From Prosapia bicincta (taxonomy: Eukaryota > Arthropoda > Insecta > Hemiptera > Cercopidae), in contig JBAIZL010000005.1 in NCBI GenBank assembly GCA_036971475.1, positions 168,077,886 through 168,141,885 of the forward strand: a stretch of DNA of 64,000 bases, written 5' to 3'. The position numbers and the translations under genes are program-made. Every line of letters starts with the position of its first letter. The first letter of the stretch is position 1. Below, piece by piece: positions 45,463 through 55,833 of this stretch. Under the pieces are notes generated by a model, which was given only the letters and a program-made list of their open reading frames with translations, ran no database searches and had not been told where the DNA came from.

Positions 45463-45749
45463 TAAGTATAGGGAACTACACCACTATAGTTCCCACTATA
45501 GGGAACTGTTTGTAATATAATTGTTCATGTGTTTTAGTATAATTTATTTTTGATAACAATAACCTTTAAAAATTTATAAATAAATTTATTTACAAAAAAG
45601 TTATAACTTAGTGCCTAAATAATTTCTAATACTTTTTAATACTTAACTTTATACTGCTTGACCTTTTTTAATGAAACAGTTCTCATATTTTTCATGATCA
45701 TATCCATTATGAATTATCCTTATAAAAGAGTTTTTATTTGTTTTTTAAA

Positions 45750-46431
45750 AATTTTTTTGCGGAATTGATAAAGCCTTTTGAAACTTGATCAAGTAATTTT
45801 TCAGTGTCATAAGCCTTTTCTCAAATTAATTGTCCATTAATTGGCACATTGTTAGGTGTGACATTAACAAACCACGAATGAACTGCCTTGTCTAAATAAT
45901 CATGTCATGCGCTGTGAATTTTCTTTCCGTCCAGGTTTAAGACTACAGTCAGACAACACCTTGACTAAGATTTTTTATAGTCTTTCAAAAAATGTAGTTA
46001 ATGTGATTCCAAAATCTTTATCTGTATTTACTTTCTTCCTGCCTGAATCAACACTTTTTATTATGTCGAGTTTGTCTTTAATGTCTTTTCATCCCTTGTA
46101 TCTCCATTATGAACTTATACACTATAGATACTTATTGCACATGTACTGCTTACTGTAGTGTATTATACAATTCTTTACAATGAAACAGGTCGTGCAAGTA
46201 ATTTATGTTTCTTTTCAAATACGGCAATTAACATGACTCTTTAGAAACCGTAATTAAACTTTTGTAGTTGTAAAAATATTTCATTATACTGAGATTTACA
46301 TGTTAAAATGTTTTGTTTAAATAGACTTTGTTACACTCATATTCATATGGCATTCAAACAAAACACAATAGAATATTCATTATACTGAAAATTGTTATAT
46401 TGTTATTCATTATAATGGGATTTTACCTGTA
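45750..46431 (-). pseudogene. Tigger/pogo-type transposase, N-terminal HTH part (degraded)
   Basis: Minus strand. The right end reads TACAGGTAAAATCCCATTAT from 46431, a pogo/Tigger-like terminus. Then KDKLDIIKSVDSGRKKVNTD and KDFGITLTTF (the CENP-B type N-terminal HTH), and in shifted frames VHSWFVNVTPNNVPINGQLI and EKAYDTEKLLDQ (the second HTH). The DDE core is absent. The left terminus was not found. Confidence 0.75.
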
Positions 46432-47130
46432 ATTTAGGCTATACCATACTGGGAATAGTCTATTCTATTGTCTTTAATCATAATAACAGGTCTTGTTGAG
46501 CATATCAACTGCTTATTTGGTTCAAGTCTACTGAATTATAGTTTTAAAAACATCTAACATTGAAATTAGGGAAGAGTATCAGTTTAGATGTGAAATTACA
46601 CGTTCTAAATGGGTTTAATAAATATTTAAACCCAATTTAAAAAAAAAACCCCTCAAGGGTGGTAAACAAGTAAGAAACATTACAATACTTTCAAATGTTA
46701 TTATTTGTGATGATGTAATCATTCAACTTGATATATCACTGTTTTGTTTAGCGCTTTTTATAGCGGAACACATCTACACCACTAAACGGGATATTACTTT
46801 CATTTTTTTTGTATCCATATATAAAAGAATTGAAATATTCATATTTTGTAATCATAGATTTTTAAACTTGTAAAAAAAATTTTTATAAGATTCTAAAACT
46901 ATATAAAAGAAAATATTTCTGTTATTATTGATTTGAAGATGGCTATCTTTAAGTTTATCCAAAATCATATTAGAAATAATAAACCATTAGCTGATCACAA
47001 TAGGATTAAATAAAATTAGTATTATTGCTGTAATTTTACAATCTTATATTGAACCACTTGACATTTAGTTAGTAGATATTATGTTTTTTAATATTATATT
47101 GGCATTATTAGTAAATTGTTATTTCTTCAG
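46432..47130. other. PPP4R4 intron 3, AT-rich
   Basis: No recognisable feature. It ends in the acceptor ATTTCTTCAG. Confidence 0.5.
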
Positions 47131-47275
47131 ACTCTCCCTTCTGGAAGTACAGAATACAACATGGCAGCATGTACAGCTGTGCAAAATATTGCACAGCAGA
47201 GTCTGATTTCACCACAGAACTTCACAAAAACGTTTCTTCAAGTTATACTTAACTCTGTGGAAAGTCAAGATACAG
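47131..47275 (+). CDS. PPP4R4: PPP4R4 exon 4
   Basis: Acceptor TTTCTTCAG|ACT, donor ATACAG|gtacat. It enters at phase 0 and leaves with one base. It encodes 48 residues including MAACTAVQNIAQQSLISPQN and FTKTFLQVILNSVESQDT. The A-A ... F-L-Q-V-I-L ... D-T-G succession is strongly conserved with vertebrate PPP4R4. Confidence 0.93.
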
Positions 47276-47984
47276 GTACATCTGAACATTTTACTTTGAA
47301 CAAATGATGTTTTTCAATCAAAGTTTGCAATGACTAAAATGATAATAATTATTGTAATTATATAACTATAACAATAAATATAATATGAAGAGTTTATTAC
47401 ATTCAGCTATTAATTATGCCAACAATATTGTTGTGTCATAACTTATAATCGTAATAAAATTTATAAAAAGAATGTATAAGGAAGTAGATAATAATGTTAA
47501 ACACTACTAAAAACTTGAGAAGTTCGTGTTTAGTCCTTTGCTAAATATCTTTTTTTATTTATTTTTTCACATTCCCAACATAGGTTTATGTATTACAAAA
47601 ATATTATATCTATTTTTTTCAAAATTTGTTACAGATATTATTTTAAAAAATAAAACCATTTCTCTGTGAATTTTTTTAATAAAGAAATTCAAGTCACTTT
47701 AATCTCCACCTGATTGTGTTGTATGTAGCTACTAAGTATAAAGTTCTACATTTTTTTTTAAACATGCTTTCCTAAAAGTAGCATTACTTGATGTTAGAAG
47801 TCATTTAATATTTATTTTTCTTGTGAGTATTTGTCCATATTGATCAGTGAAACTAAAATATTTTATCAACAAATAATGACTTGCTGAAAGTATATTTATT
47901 TTTTATTGCAGATAAAAAATGAAAGGTGATTAATTTTTTTTATGGCTCATTTTGTTTATATAGGTATTGTGTTTTGTATTACAA
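47276..47984. other. PPP4R4 intron 4, first part, AT-rich
   Basis: Nothing recognised before the TTAA-flanked element that begins at 47989. Confidence 0.5.
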
Positions 47985-47988
47985 TTAA

Positions 47989-49341
47989 CACTTATACCGA
48001 AACACCGGTCTCACAGGCACTAAGGGAAATTTATTTATATAATTGTAGCTACCCTGGGTGCGTGGCAATGCTGGCCTTTACAATAGCTACCTCCCTCCCC
48101 TCCCCTAACACATGGTCAATGGTCGTTTAGTTTGGTTTGATCCTCTGAACTTGACGTGTTGTCTGTCAAAATCCTACCAGCCTGTGAGATCGTGTGTTTC
48201 TGTTGCCGTATTTCGCGTAGGGGTCTGAGGTACCAGGTGTTTCGGTTACTGCATATAGGGGTATATGAGACCGGTGTTTCGGCTGATGTATTCTTTATTA
48301 TATTTCTTTTTAATTTTTAATGTTGCTAACTAAAGTGCTAAAATGGCTTGCCAGAATGTTTTCTCAAAGGATCCCGACTACAGCAACACAATTAGTGGAC
48401 TGTTAAACAAAGACAAAAGTAATGTTATTAACGATCCAAGTAGTAGTGATGTAGACGACTCAGATGCTGATCCTGATTATGTGTTGTCTGGAGAGGAATG
48501 TAATGAGTGATCTGGGAAACTTGGATGATGATAAAGACCTTCTTTTACGGGAATGAAAATGTTTTACTAGATACTGGACAAGACGACTTGCCAGAGTATT
48601 TCATGGAAAGAAGGAAAAAAACAACATGGTCCTCCCAATGCTTGGAAAAGCAAGCCTACTATAAATTTAGTCAGAACCCTAGCACGCAATATTATTCGTA
48701 CTGGCTTACCAGGAGTAAGAGGCTGTGCAAGGCGATTAGGTAACAACCTTTATAAACAGATGTATGGGGGCTTTTGTTTGAAGACAACATTATGTAAATA
48801 ATAGTAGAGAATACTAATGTAAAGCTCTAAAAAGTACGGCCACAACTCAGTGATGAAACAAAAAAAAGTATTTACAGGGATACTTGCATTGAAGAGGCAA
48901 ACGCTCTTATAGGTCTGTTTGTTTTATCATTGGTGTTACGATCTAATGATGAAAAGATTCAGTCACTGTTTACCAAAGACTCTTGCACCCGCCCAATATT
49001 TCCTACTGCAATGTCTGAAAAGCGTTATGAAATCCTCACATCTTGGCTGAGATTTGATGATTGCAACACAAGGGAGGAAAAACGAAAAGATGACAAGACT
49101 GCAGCGATTTCACAAATGTTTTATAAATTTGTTTTTATTTTGTCATTATATAAGTTTATATTAGTTATACATGTATTTTATTTTGTAAAAAGTCAATGCC
49201 ATTTGTATAATAAAACATTTCTAGAGATATCTGTCTGTTATTGCACTTTAAATTCTCAATGTAAAGGCACAGGGTAAAATAGCGGTCTCTGAGACCTGGT
49301 GTTTCCGTTAGTGTTATAATAATAATGTTTCGGTATAAGTG
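47989..49341 (+). mobile_element. piggyBac-type element with intact ends, transposase truncated
   Basis: Perfect 16-bp terminal inverted repeats CACTTATACCGAAACA / TGTTTCGGTATAAGTG, each flanked by TTAA (47985-47988 and 49342-49345), the piggyBac hallmark. An ACCGGTCTCAC / GAGACCGGTGTTTCGG pair lies near the left end (48004 and about 48270), and GAGACCTGGTGTTTCCG near the right. At 1353 bp it is an internally deleted copy carrying the N-terminal third of a transposase. It lies in PPP4R4 intron 4 (47276-51122). Confidence 0.92.
48343..49270 (+). pseudogene. piggyBac transposase N-terminal half (broken)
   Basis: Starts MACQNVFSKDPDYSNTISG with an acidic stretch DDSDADPDYVLSGEE and a stop at 48508. 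It resumes in other frames with a GIGKPTINLVRT-like segment near 48640-48690, then RPQLSDET, IYRDTCIEEANALIGLFVLS, IFPTAMSEKRYEILTSWLRF and DDCNTREEKRKDDKTAAIS. The E-x-x-A-x-I-G-L and M-S-x-x-R-Y/F ... L-R-F-D-D blocks are the start of the DDE_Tnp_1_7 domain. The catalytic core after this point is deleted. Confidence 0.85.
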
Positions 49342-49559
49342 TTAAAATATATATGTTTTTTCCATAGTCATAATTTATTAGTGTTTTCAATTTTTCATAA
49401 TATAAATAATTTTTAAAGTTCAAACTTACTAATGTAACAACTTCACCATTAATTAAAGTAATTTTAGTTGAAATTTACTGAGACAAAGTTTACAACTGCA
49501 CTTGACAACTGTAATAAGTGTTTATAATGGTTAACTCTACACAGTTCCCTTATTTATAA

Positions 49560-50640
49560 TGAACCAAACTACTTGTCCCCATCAAGAACACTGCAGCCTC
49601 TATTCTTAACAATGCTTTGCCATGCTCCCGGGGTAAAAGCCAGAAGTCTTATACATAACATTAAAACAAATCCTTGTACATTAAATTTCTAAGAAAGGAA
49701 AAAAATAGTGACCAACTCAAAATTGTATATAAAAATTTTAACCTTACTTTAAAAGTTAAAACAGAATAAGACCTCTATCACAATTATAATTAAATCTCTG
49801 GATTATATTTACTAATATATAAACTTTCAAAACTATTCAACAGTCTATTGCTCCTAACATTCTTAATTAATTTGATTAATTAACAACTAAATAATGATTA
49901 GTTTCTAGTACATGAGCAGCAATACTTTACTTGTCTAACCTTTTGTATTTTATATCACTAATATGGTCTTTAAATCTCGTTAATACATCTCTTCTTGTCT
50001 GCCCAATGTACATTTAATCACAATCTTACAATTCACTTTGTAAATCCCTAATTTATCTAATGTTTCTATCTTATAATTTACTAAGGCCTGATAAGCTTTT
50101 AAAAGTATTATGATTTTTATATGCAACTTTTAAATTAACATTCTTAAAAATTCATTCCAATCCTTCATTTAAAATTTTATCAAAAGGTAAACTAATGAAT
50201 TGGCTTTTCTCCTGAATTTCCAAAGACAATGTTAAATTATACTCTAAAATTCATATTCTTTTGCTTCCTAATAACATGATCAATAATTTTAGGTTCATAA
50301 TCATTAAATTTTCCTATACTCTTAATCTGTCCTAATTCAATTTTAAAACATTTTCTATCCAAAGGTATGTTAATCAATCTATTTACTAAACAGTTAAAAG
50401 CTGCGAATTTGTGTTGGTTACAGAAATTTAAATCTTGCAGAATGAATCTATTTTTAGATGTTTGCTTTCTATAAATGTAAAATTCTATTTTATCGCTATT
50501 TCTAATGCAAAAAACACCAAGAAACTGTGAATGTTTTACTTTTTTGATCTCATAAGTAAATTTGATGTTAGGATGTTGATCATTTTATAGTCTTTAAAAA
50601 CTGATCTATTTGAAATTCCGTTCTGCTATAAAAAGTAAAA
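49560..50640 (-). pseudogene. Penelope-like element, RT and GIY-YIG part (degraded)
   Basis: Minus strand, from 50640 downward: a late-RT segment (IEFYIYRKQTSKNRFILQDL, NQHKFAAFNCLVNRLINIPL, IGKFNDYEPKIIDHVIRKQ), then KIETLDKLGIYKVNCKI and a GIY-YIG nuclease start (Y-x-V-x-C ... T-L/Y-I-G-R/Q-Q ... R-D-V-L-T-R-F-K-D-H in shifted frames), then DN/H-rich and SNRLLNSFE. This RT-to-GIY-YIG order defines Penelope-like retroelements. It is homologous to 52960-53547 on the other strand, so it is another copy of the same family. Confidence 0.78.
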
Positions 50641-50829
50641 GACTGTTTCCCAAGACTGTGGCATCTTTTTGTTTTATAAATGTTCATAAGACTAGAATAA
50701 AAATATTTGTGGTTAGAGGTTTGTTATGTGTATTATTTATTCATAATAAACCACAGCAAATTATTTCAAGTAATTATTGTTAAAATAAGATCACTAAATA
50801 TATTGAAAAACAAGGTAGAAGATAGTATT

Positions 50830-51045
50830 TTAAAAAAACAATAGCTACAATACAATGTACAACACAACACAGACAAAATAATAAAACTCAAGCACTGGTA
50901 TAAATAAACTAAACTATATAGGCTACTAAATTGTATATTGAGCAAACAGGCTCTAGTTTTCAACAAAGTTTCAAAAACTACATACACTCAATTAAAAATA
51001 GTTCTCTCTCCTCTTTTGCTAGCCATGTATAGATAGATAGATAAG
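50830..51045 (+). pseudogene. Penelope-like GIY-YIG remnant, second lineage
   Basis: KLYIEQTGSSFQQSFKNYI and SIKNSSLSSFASHV at about 50928-51032, matching the I-Y-I-G-Q-T-x-R-x-F ... H-I ... S-x-F-A-x-H-x-I core with G to E and other losses. It is closer to the remnant at 59.8 kb than to the copies at 50 and 53 kb. It ends 80 bp before PPP4R4 exon 5. Confidence 0.6.
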
Positions 51046-51122
51046 AACTAGAGATAAAGAAAGAGAGATGTGTAAGAACTGAAATATTTTGGGTAGCACC
51101 ACTAATTTTTTAAAATTTACAG

Positions 51123-51196
51123 TTGCTGCTGATGCTTGGCTTTCTACTTTACTTGATGTCATTGATGTTCTACCTTCAACTATCCTCCAGACTGAG
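51123..51196 (+). CDS. PPP4R4: PPP4R4 exon 5
   Basis: Acceptor AATTTACAG|TT, donor ACTGAG|gtgaga. It completes a codon (GTT) and leaves at phase 0. It encodes VAADAWLSTLLDVIDVLP then STILQTE. The A-W-L-x-T-L-L-x-V-I-x-V-L-P motif is almost identical to the vertebrate protein and fixes the orthology. Confidence 0.95.
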
Positions 51197-52494
51197 GTGA
51201 GAATGTACAAAATGTTTGTTGTATGTGAAAAATGTTTTTGTGACAAAAGGACAAGTAATTTAATCTTTTTGTAGTTATGATATTATGTTTTTTACTATTA
51301 CATCAGGAGTGTCAAACTGGTATTCTTGTGCTGCATATAACTGCAAAGTAATTTTTTGTCCTAAGATTCCCTGAAATAAAACTATAGCAGAAGAATATGT
51401 TATGTAGAAAATATCATTGCAAAAATACCATAATCTCAGTTTTGTCATGTTTTAAATTAATTTTCGTTATGCTGCTTTTACATAACGCATGCACTATATA
51501 TATTATAATGACAATATCACTTTAGGCTGAGCAATACAGTTTACACAATTTTATGTTAAAAATATAAGTTATAGCTCTCTAGATGTTGCTGTTACTTGGG
51601 AGCAGCACAAACTAGCATTTATAGAGAGATGCCCTTAAAATTCTTTATCAGTGATTCAACACATCATGTTTGTCAGATGTACAACAGTTTGTGATTTTGT
51701 TAATTAGTTACCGGGAAAGTCTATAACTCTCCTTGAATCATACATCTCTTCCATATGCCCAGAACAATGTCTCTTTTACCATAATTTTGACCTAGTTTTA
51801 TCTTAAGGCTGGTAGTGCAAGCAACATGTCTCAATCAAAAATTGTATTGTCTATAACTACTATTTTAACATATTTTCCATTAAAGCTGGCAGTTCTGCAA
51901 ATACCTAAATAATTCAGGTCGGCAAACATATTCCTGAATGAGCTTCTTAATCATTTTGATATCTAATTTAATACTACAATATAATTTATTATACTCTCTC
52001 CACTTCATTGGAGGCATTAAAAAGCATGGGGGGAGGGGGTAAATGACATTCTTATTATTAAAAATAAATGAAGATTATAGTTTAAAGCTCATGACAAATC
52101 ACAGGTTGGTTATAAATATATTCACAACTAGACCATGGAACTACTATGGTTAAAGATTCATTTATTCTGCTTTCCCACCACATTTCCTATATATTGGTAT
52201 TTGAAGTATATTTTCAGTTGGTTTGGCCAATCTTTAGTACAGGCTAGGGTCTGGTCACAAAGTGGCTTAAGAGGAAGTGAACTTGGGAAATGTTTTTTTT
52301 TTTTTTTAATTGTTTCTATTAGCTCAATCTCTCTCTTGTTATATATCTTGTACAAATTTTCAATCATAATTAAGATAGGTTTTAATCCATCCAATCAAGT
52401 TCAAATACATTTTTTAAAATCTGAAGTGGATGACAATTGATGTTAATACAGTTTTTTTTCAAATATTTATTCAATAATTATATTATACAATTTC
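51197..52494. other. PPP4R4 intron 5, first part, AT-rich
   Basis: No homology recognised. A plus-strand open frame of 101 codons at 52135-52440 is AT-driven and unconvincing. Confidence 0.45.
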
Positions 52495-52690
52495 TGGGGT
52501 CATGCCGGATTTGAACCGAGAATCTTCATGTTCAAAGTCTAGCGCACCTTGGCAATGTGCCAACTTTCCAATACCTATTCTCCCCATATGATTCTTGTCA
52601 AAACCTCAGCAATGCGCCAACTTTCCAATACCTATTCTCCCCATATGATTCTCGTCAAAACCTCTATTGTACAACCTTAAACGGTTGCCA
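52495..52690 (-). repeat. tRNA-derived SINE head with tandem duplication
   Basis: Read on the minus strand, GGTTCAAATCC (a perfect B-box-like sequence) is preceded by GCGCTAGACTTTGAACA and an A-box-like TTGGCACATTGCCAAGGTG. The stems do not close well enough for a working tRNA, so this is a SINE. About 58 bp (AACTTTCCAATACCTATTCT ... CAAAACCTC) occurs twice in tandem at 52561-52670. Confidence 0.65.
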
Positions 52691-52959
52691 TAATTACCGC
52701 ACAATATCATAAATAGTGCTCTAGGGTAACTAAAATAAAAATTTTCTCTGTTAACCTCAGTAGGAATTTAATGTAAAATTTTTTTTTATATTGTTATAAA
52801 TAAAAATACTGTAAATAATAAGTAAGGATTTATTAAAAATTCCATACTGGTGTATTTTTAAATTATGTAATAACTATATATTTGTATTTTTTAAATAATA
52901 ATTTATGTCAAACTTTAAATCTGTACTTTTAGTGTGTAGACTGTTTGATAGACTTTTTG

Positions 52960-53860
52960 TAGACTGTAGACCTACTGTTTGATCAGTAAGCATAGCCATA
53001 AAATACATAGTAGCCTTCCGAAAATACATAAACAAGGTAATTTGGTGAGACCAATTGTCTCAGGAATTGATTCACCAACTTATCTTCTATCAAAATGGTT
53101 GACAATAACTTTTGGAAAGTTAAAATTTAATACAAATTCATGCTCAGTAAAAAATACGAGAGCCAAAATAGCCTTAAAAATCTTTTAGGTAACCCAAAAG
53201 ATAAAATAGAAACATTGGATAAGTCAGAGATTTATAAAGTAACTTGTAATTCATGTGAAAAGATTTATATTGGTCAAACTAAACGAAAAATTTCTACTAG
53301 ATTCAAAGAACACATTAGTCATATAAAATTTCAAAGGCCAGAGAAATCAAGTGTAGCTGAACATATCTTAGAAACTAATCATAACTTAGATATAAATAAC
53401 CTTAAATTAATTAAAAATGTTAAATCAAAAAATATGTTAAATAGTTTCGAAAGTATGTTTATTAATAAATATAAAACTAATAAATTATTAAATTCTGACA
53501 AAGGGCCTATCCCGAATTCCCAATTGTATCTATTAGTTAAGAGATAGTTATAGTTTTTAATTGTTAAATGTGTAAATTTAATAATTACTGTAAAATTAAA
53601 AATAATGTAACGGTAACTCCTTCTGTTAGACCAGACCTAGTTGTTACTCGTAACATGATTGGTCGGATAGTGTAGGAGGCGTGGCCAAGGAGTTCCCGTT
53701 GCTTATAAATACGCATAGGTTTAGCTGTAAGTTAGTTATTTGTAAAAATACCTCTGAAGATGATTACTTTGTAGTCGAAATGTACATAAGGTTAAAATAA
53801 AATTTGTTGAATTTGTGGTGAGAGGTTGTTTTAATTAATATAAACATTTACGCCACAGTT
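52960..53860 (+). mobile_element. Penelope-like retroelement, RT mostly deleted, with GIY-YIG and tail
   Basis: RT motif SSLPKIHKQGNLVRPIVSG and SPTYLLSKWL at 53000-53100 is followed after only about 80 bp by the GIY-YIG nuclease, so the RT palm is deleted. Downstream is a non-coding tail (53548-53830) with GGAGGCGTGGCCAAGGAGTT, TATAAATACGC (about 53703) and the hairpin motif at 53754-53780 (CTGAAGA, T, GATTAC/GTAGTC, GAAA), then AAAATAAAATTTG. It lies in PPP4R4 intron 5. Confidence 0.88.
53140..53547 (+). pseudogene. GIY-YIG endonuclease domain of the Penelope-like element
   Basis: 135 open codons, encoding LDKSEIYKVTCNSCEKIYIG, QTKRKISTRFKEHISHIKFQ, SSVAEHILETNHNLDI and FESMFINKYK. The pair Y-K-V ... 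I-Y-I-G corresponds to GIY-YIG; the following Arg in RF-K-E-H and a Glu in E-S-M are present. In Penelope elements this nuclease nicks the target for priming. It is intact as a domain, but the RT upstream is missing and the N-terminal residues come from a frame change after the RT fragment. Confidence 0.85.
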
Positions 53861-54060
53861 TCTTTAAGTTGTTGATAACTAATAGAAATAAATGAAGTAA
53901 CCTTACTATAATTTTAGTTACTAGTTATAAAGTATAGTTTAGCTCTAACCATTGATGGTATTATAATAAATGATAACCTTTTAATAAATGAATTTATTGT
54001 TAGTCTCTGTTACTTTTATTATTAAGTAATTAATATAACCTGTTTAAAATGTCTGTTTAG

Positions 54061-54167
54061 GTATTTCCAGTATTTGCTAGTAAAGCTCATATATCAAAAC
54101 CTGTGCGAGTCCGTATCATAAGCTGTAGAGTACTTGGACGCCTGGCTGCTCTTCTTCCATCTCCAGT
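54061..54167 (+). CDS. PPP4R4: PPP4R4 exon 6
   Basis: Acceptor CTGTTTAG|GTA, donor CCAGT|gtaagt. It enters at phase 0 and leaves with two bases. It encodes VFPVFASKAHISKPVRVRII then SCRVLGRLAALLPSP. The S-K-A-x-x-S ... V-x-x-R-x-x-S-C-x-x-L-G-x-L arrangement matches a HEAT repeat of vertebrate PPP4R4. Confidence 0.93.
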
Positions 54168-54323
54168 GTAAGTGTAACTTCAGTAAGCAGTTTTATAATG
54201 AATATTATACTATTTGATTTTAATGTTTTTAAAATAAATCTAGGCTAGGGAAAATATTTATTCACAGTCAAATAGTAAACCTCAGTTTATACTTATATAA
54301 ATTAACATACATTAATATATAAA

Positions 54324-54509
54324 TACTTGCCTATAGTAACCACTGAAATTGCGGTCCAAGTTGATAATGAGACATATATTCTAAAATGGCTACTGTAGGT
54401 ATTTCCTAAGTAATAGCTCCTAAAGTAAGTGCTACTGGAGGTAGTTGTATACATATTAATATATGATAAAAGTGTAAACTAGTACCTTAAGTTGAAGCTG
54501 GAAACACAT
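54324..54509. repeat. foldback MITE copy 8 (diverged), close to an acceptor site
   Basis: ACTTGCCTATAGTAACCACT, GCGGTCCAAGTTGATAATGA, AAAGTAAGTGCTACTGGAGG and ACTAGTACCTTAAGTTGAAG are the family landmarks. It ends about 30 bp before PPP4R4 exon 7, so it may reach into the branch-point region. Confidence 0.7.
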
Positions 54510-54540
54510 TGTTTTAACTTCTGTTTCTTGTTATGTACAG

Positions 54541-54767
54541 AGTTACAAAAGATATTCTGCCTGTCATCATATCTTTGTGTCAAGATCCGTATGGAAAAGT
54601 ACGAGCATCCATGTGTCAAGAGCTTCCATGTATATCTCAACTCGTTGGTCAAGACTCAAACAAATATTTATTAAACTGTATTTTAGATTTGGCCAATGAC
54701 GAGGACAGTTCTGTGAAAGAAGCCTCATTAGACTCTATAGCTCAGCTTATACCATTTATTCCACTTT
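54541..54767 (+). CDS. PPP4R4: PPP4R4 exon 7
   Basis: Acceptor TTATGTACAG|A, donor CCACTTT|gtaagt. It completes codon GTA and leaves with one base. It encodes 76 residues, VTKDILPVIISLCQDPYGKV then RASMCQELPCISQLVG, NKYLLNCILDLANDEDSSVK and EASLDSIAQLIPFI: two successive HEAT repeats, with the I-L-P ... L-C-Q-D ... V-R-x-x-M-C and L-x-x-D-E-x-S-S-V-x-x-A signatures conserved with vertebrates. An alternative frame of the same exon has no homology. Confidence 0.96.
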
Positions 54768-55149
54768 GTAAGTATACTTTATTTTTTTGTAAATCTATTC
54801 ATTTATCCCTCTTTATACAATACAGGATCAACTTCAGACAAAAATAAAACTGTGATAAGATTTCTCTTTCTTACCTAAAAACAAGAAGACTGTAAGACAA
54901 TCAATTTTGATATGTTATATATATTTTTACTTATGGAGTGGATGTATATTATCTATATTTTGAATTGTATTTAACTCTATGGAGAGATAACATAAAATTA
55001 ACTTTTTTTTAACAAAAAAACATTTATTTGTCATAATTTATTGTTGAAACTAGTAAATTTTAAAAATACACTTTTCAAACCTGTAAAATTAATAAAAATT
55101 TAGTTACCTCAATGTTCATATTATTATTATATATAATGGTTAAATGTAC

Positions 55150-55561
55150 TGTAATGGGCAAGGGTCCCTCCCATGATTTATGGCATACACATTGAGAAAT
55201 ACAAGTCCTTTTATGCTTTAGCAGACAAAACAGCCGTCTCGTAAATTCTAGAACCCTCTACCAGTAAAATTGATAGAAGGTTACTGCAAGTAGCAAGTCT
55301 ATATACATTGAAGGATCAGTGTTTACAATGTAGTGAAGAGAGTAAATTCTTTAGTGACATAGTGACAGTGTGTGGTTCAGTGTAAGTAGACTGTAAGCGA
55401 ACTTAATAGTTATTATTATATCTATTTAAAACAGTTTTTGAACTCTTTTATAAATGTTAAATTGGTGAATAATAGTTGCCATAATCATGCGAATTATTAA
55501 TACAGTAGTTATTTGGTCTAAAACTGCCTTATAATATATTGAATTGCCAGTAAGAATATCA
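55150..55561 (+). repeat. putative LTR (412 bp)
   Basis: TGTAATGGGCAAGGGTCC ... AGAATATCA: TG/CA ends placed by the TGGTGTCAGAG primer-binding-site-like sequence four bases later and by the gag that follows. It cannot be verified without a second copy. Confidence 0.55.
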
Positions 55562-55606
55562 TAACTGGTGTCAGAGTGTGGGGTAAGGCAATAAGTAATT
55601 ATCTAA

Positions 55607-55703
55607 GTAAGATGCTTACAAAAAGTTGCTCAAAGTAAGATGGCTACAAAAAGTTGCTCAATGTAAGATGACTACAAAAAGTTACTCAAAGTAAGATAAC
55701 TAC
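55607..55703. repeat. 28-bp tandem repeat, about 3.4 copies
   Basis: Units GTAAGATG-N-CTACAAAAAG plus TTGCTCAA(A/T), repeated between the primer-binding site and the gag-like region. Confidence 0.9.
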
Positions 55704-55833
55704 TTGAAATGGGAACTCCTAGAGTACAAACTGGAATTAGTGTAGGTAAAATTATGCTACAGCAGCAGCTCTAAGATGCCTTTGTGGGAGCAGGAAAAGA
55801 TCTGGAGATTACACGGTTTTCTGGGGCAATGAA

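Noticed and set aside
52135..52440. 101-codon plus-strand open frame
   Set aside because: AT-driven, with a poly-Phe run from a T tract and no homology.
52501..52565. A functional tRNA gene
   Set aside because: The B-box is good but the T-stem has a mismatch and no closing acceptor stem can be drawn, so it was called a SINE head.
55607..55703. CRISPR-like array
   Set aside because: 28-bp units are head-to-tail without spacers, in a eukaryotic LTR-element leader; a simple tandem repeat.
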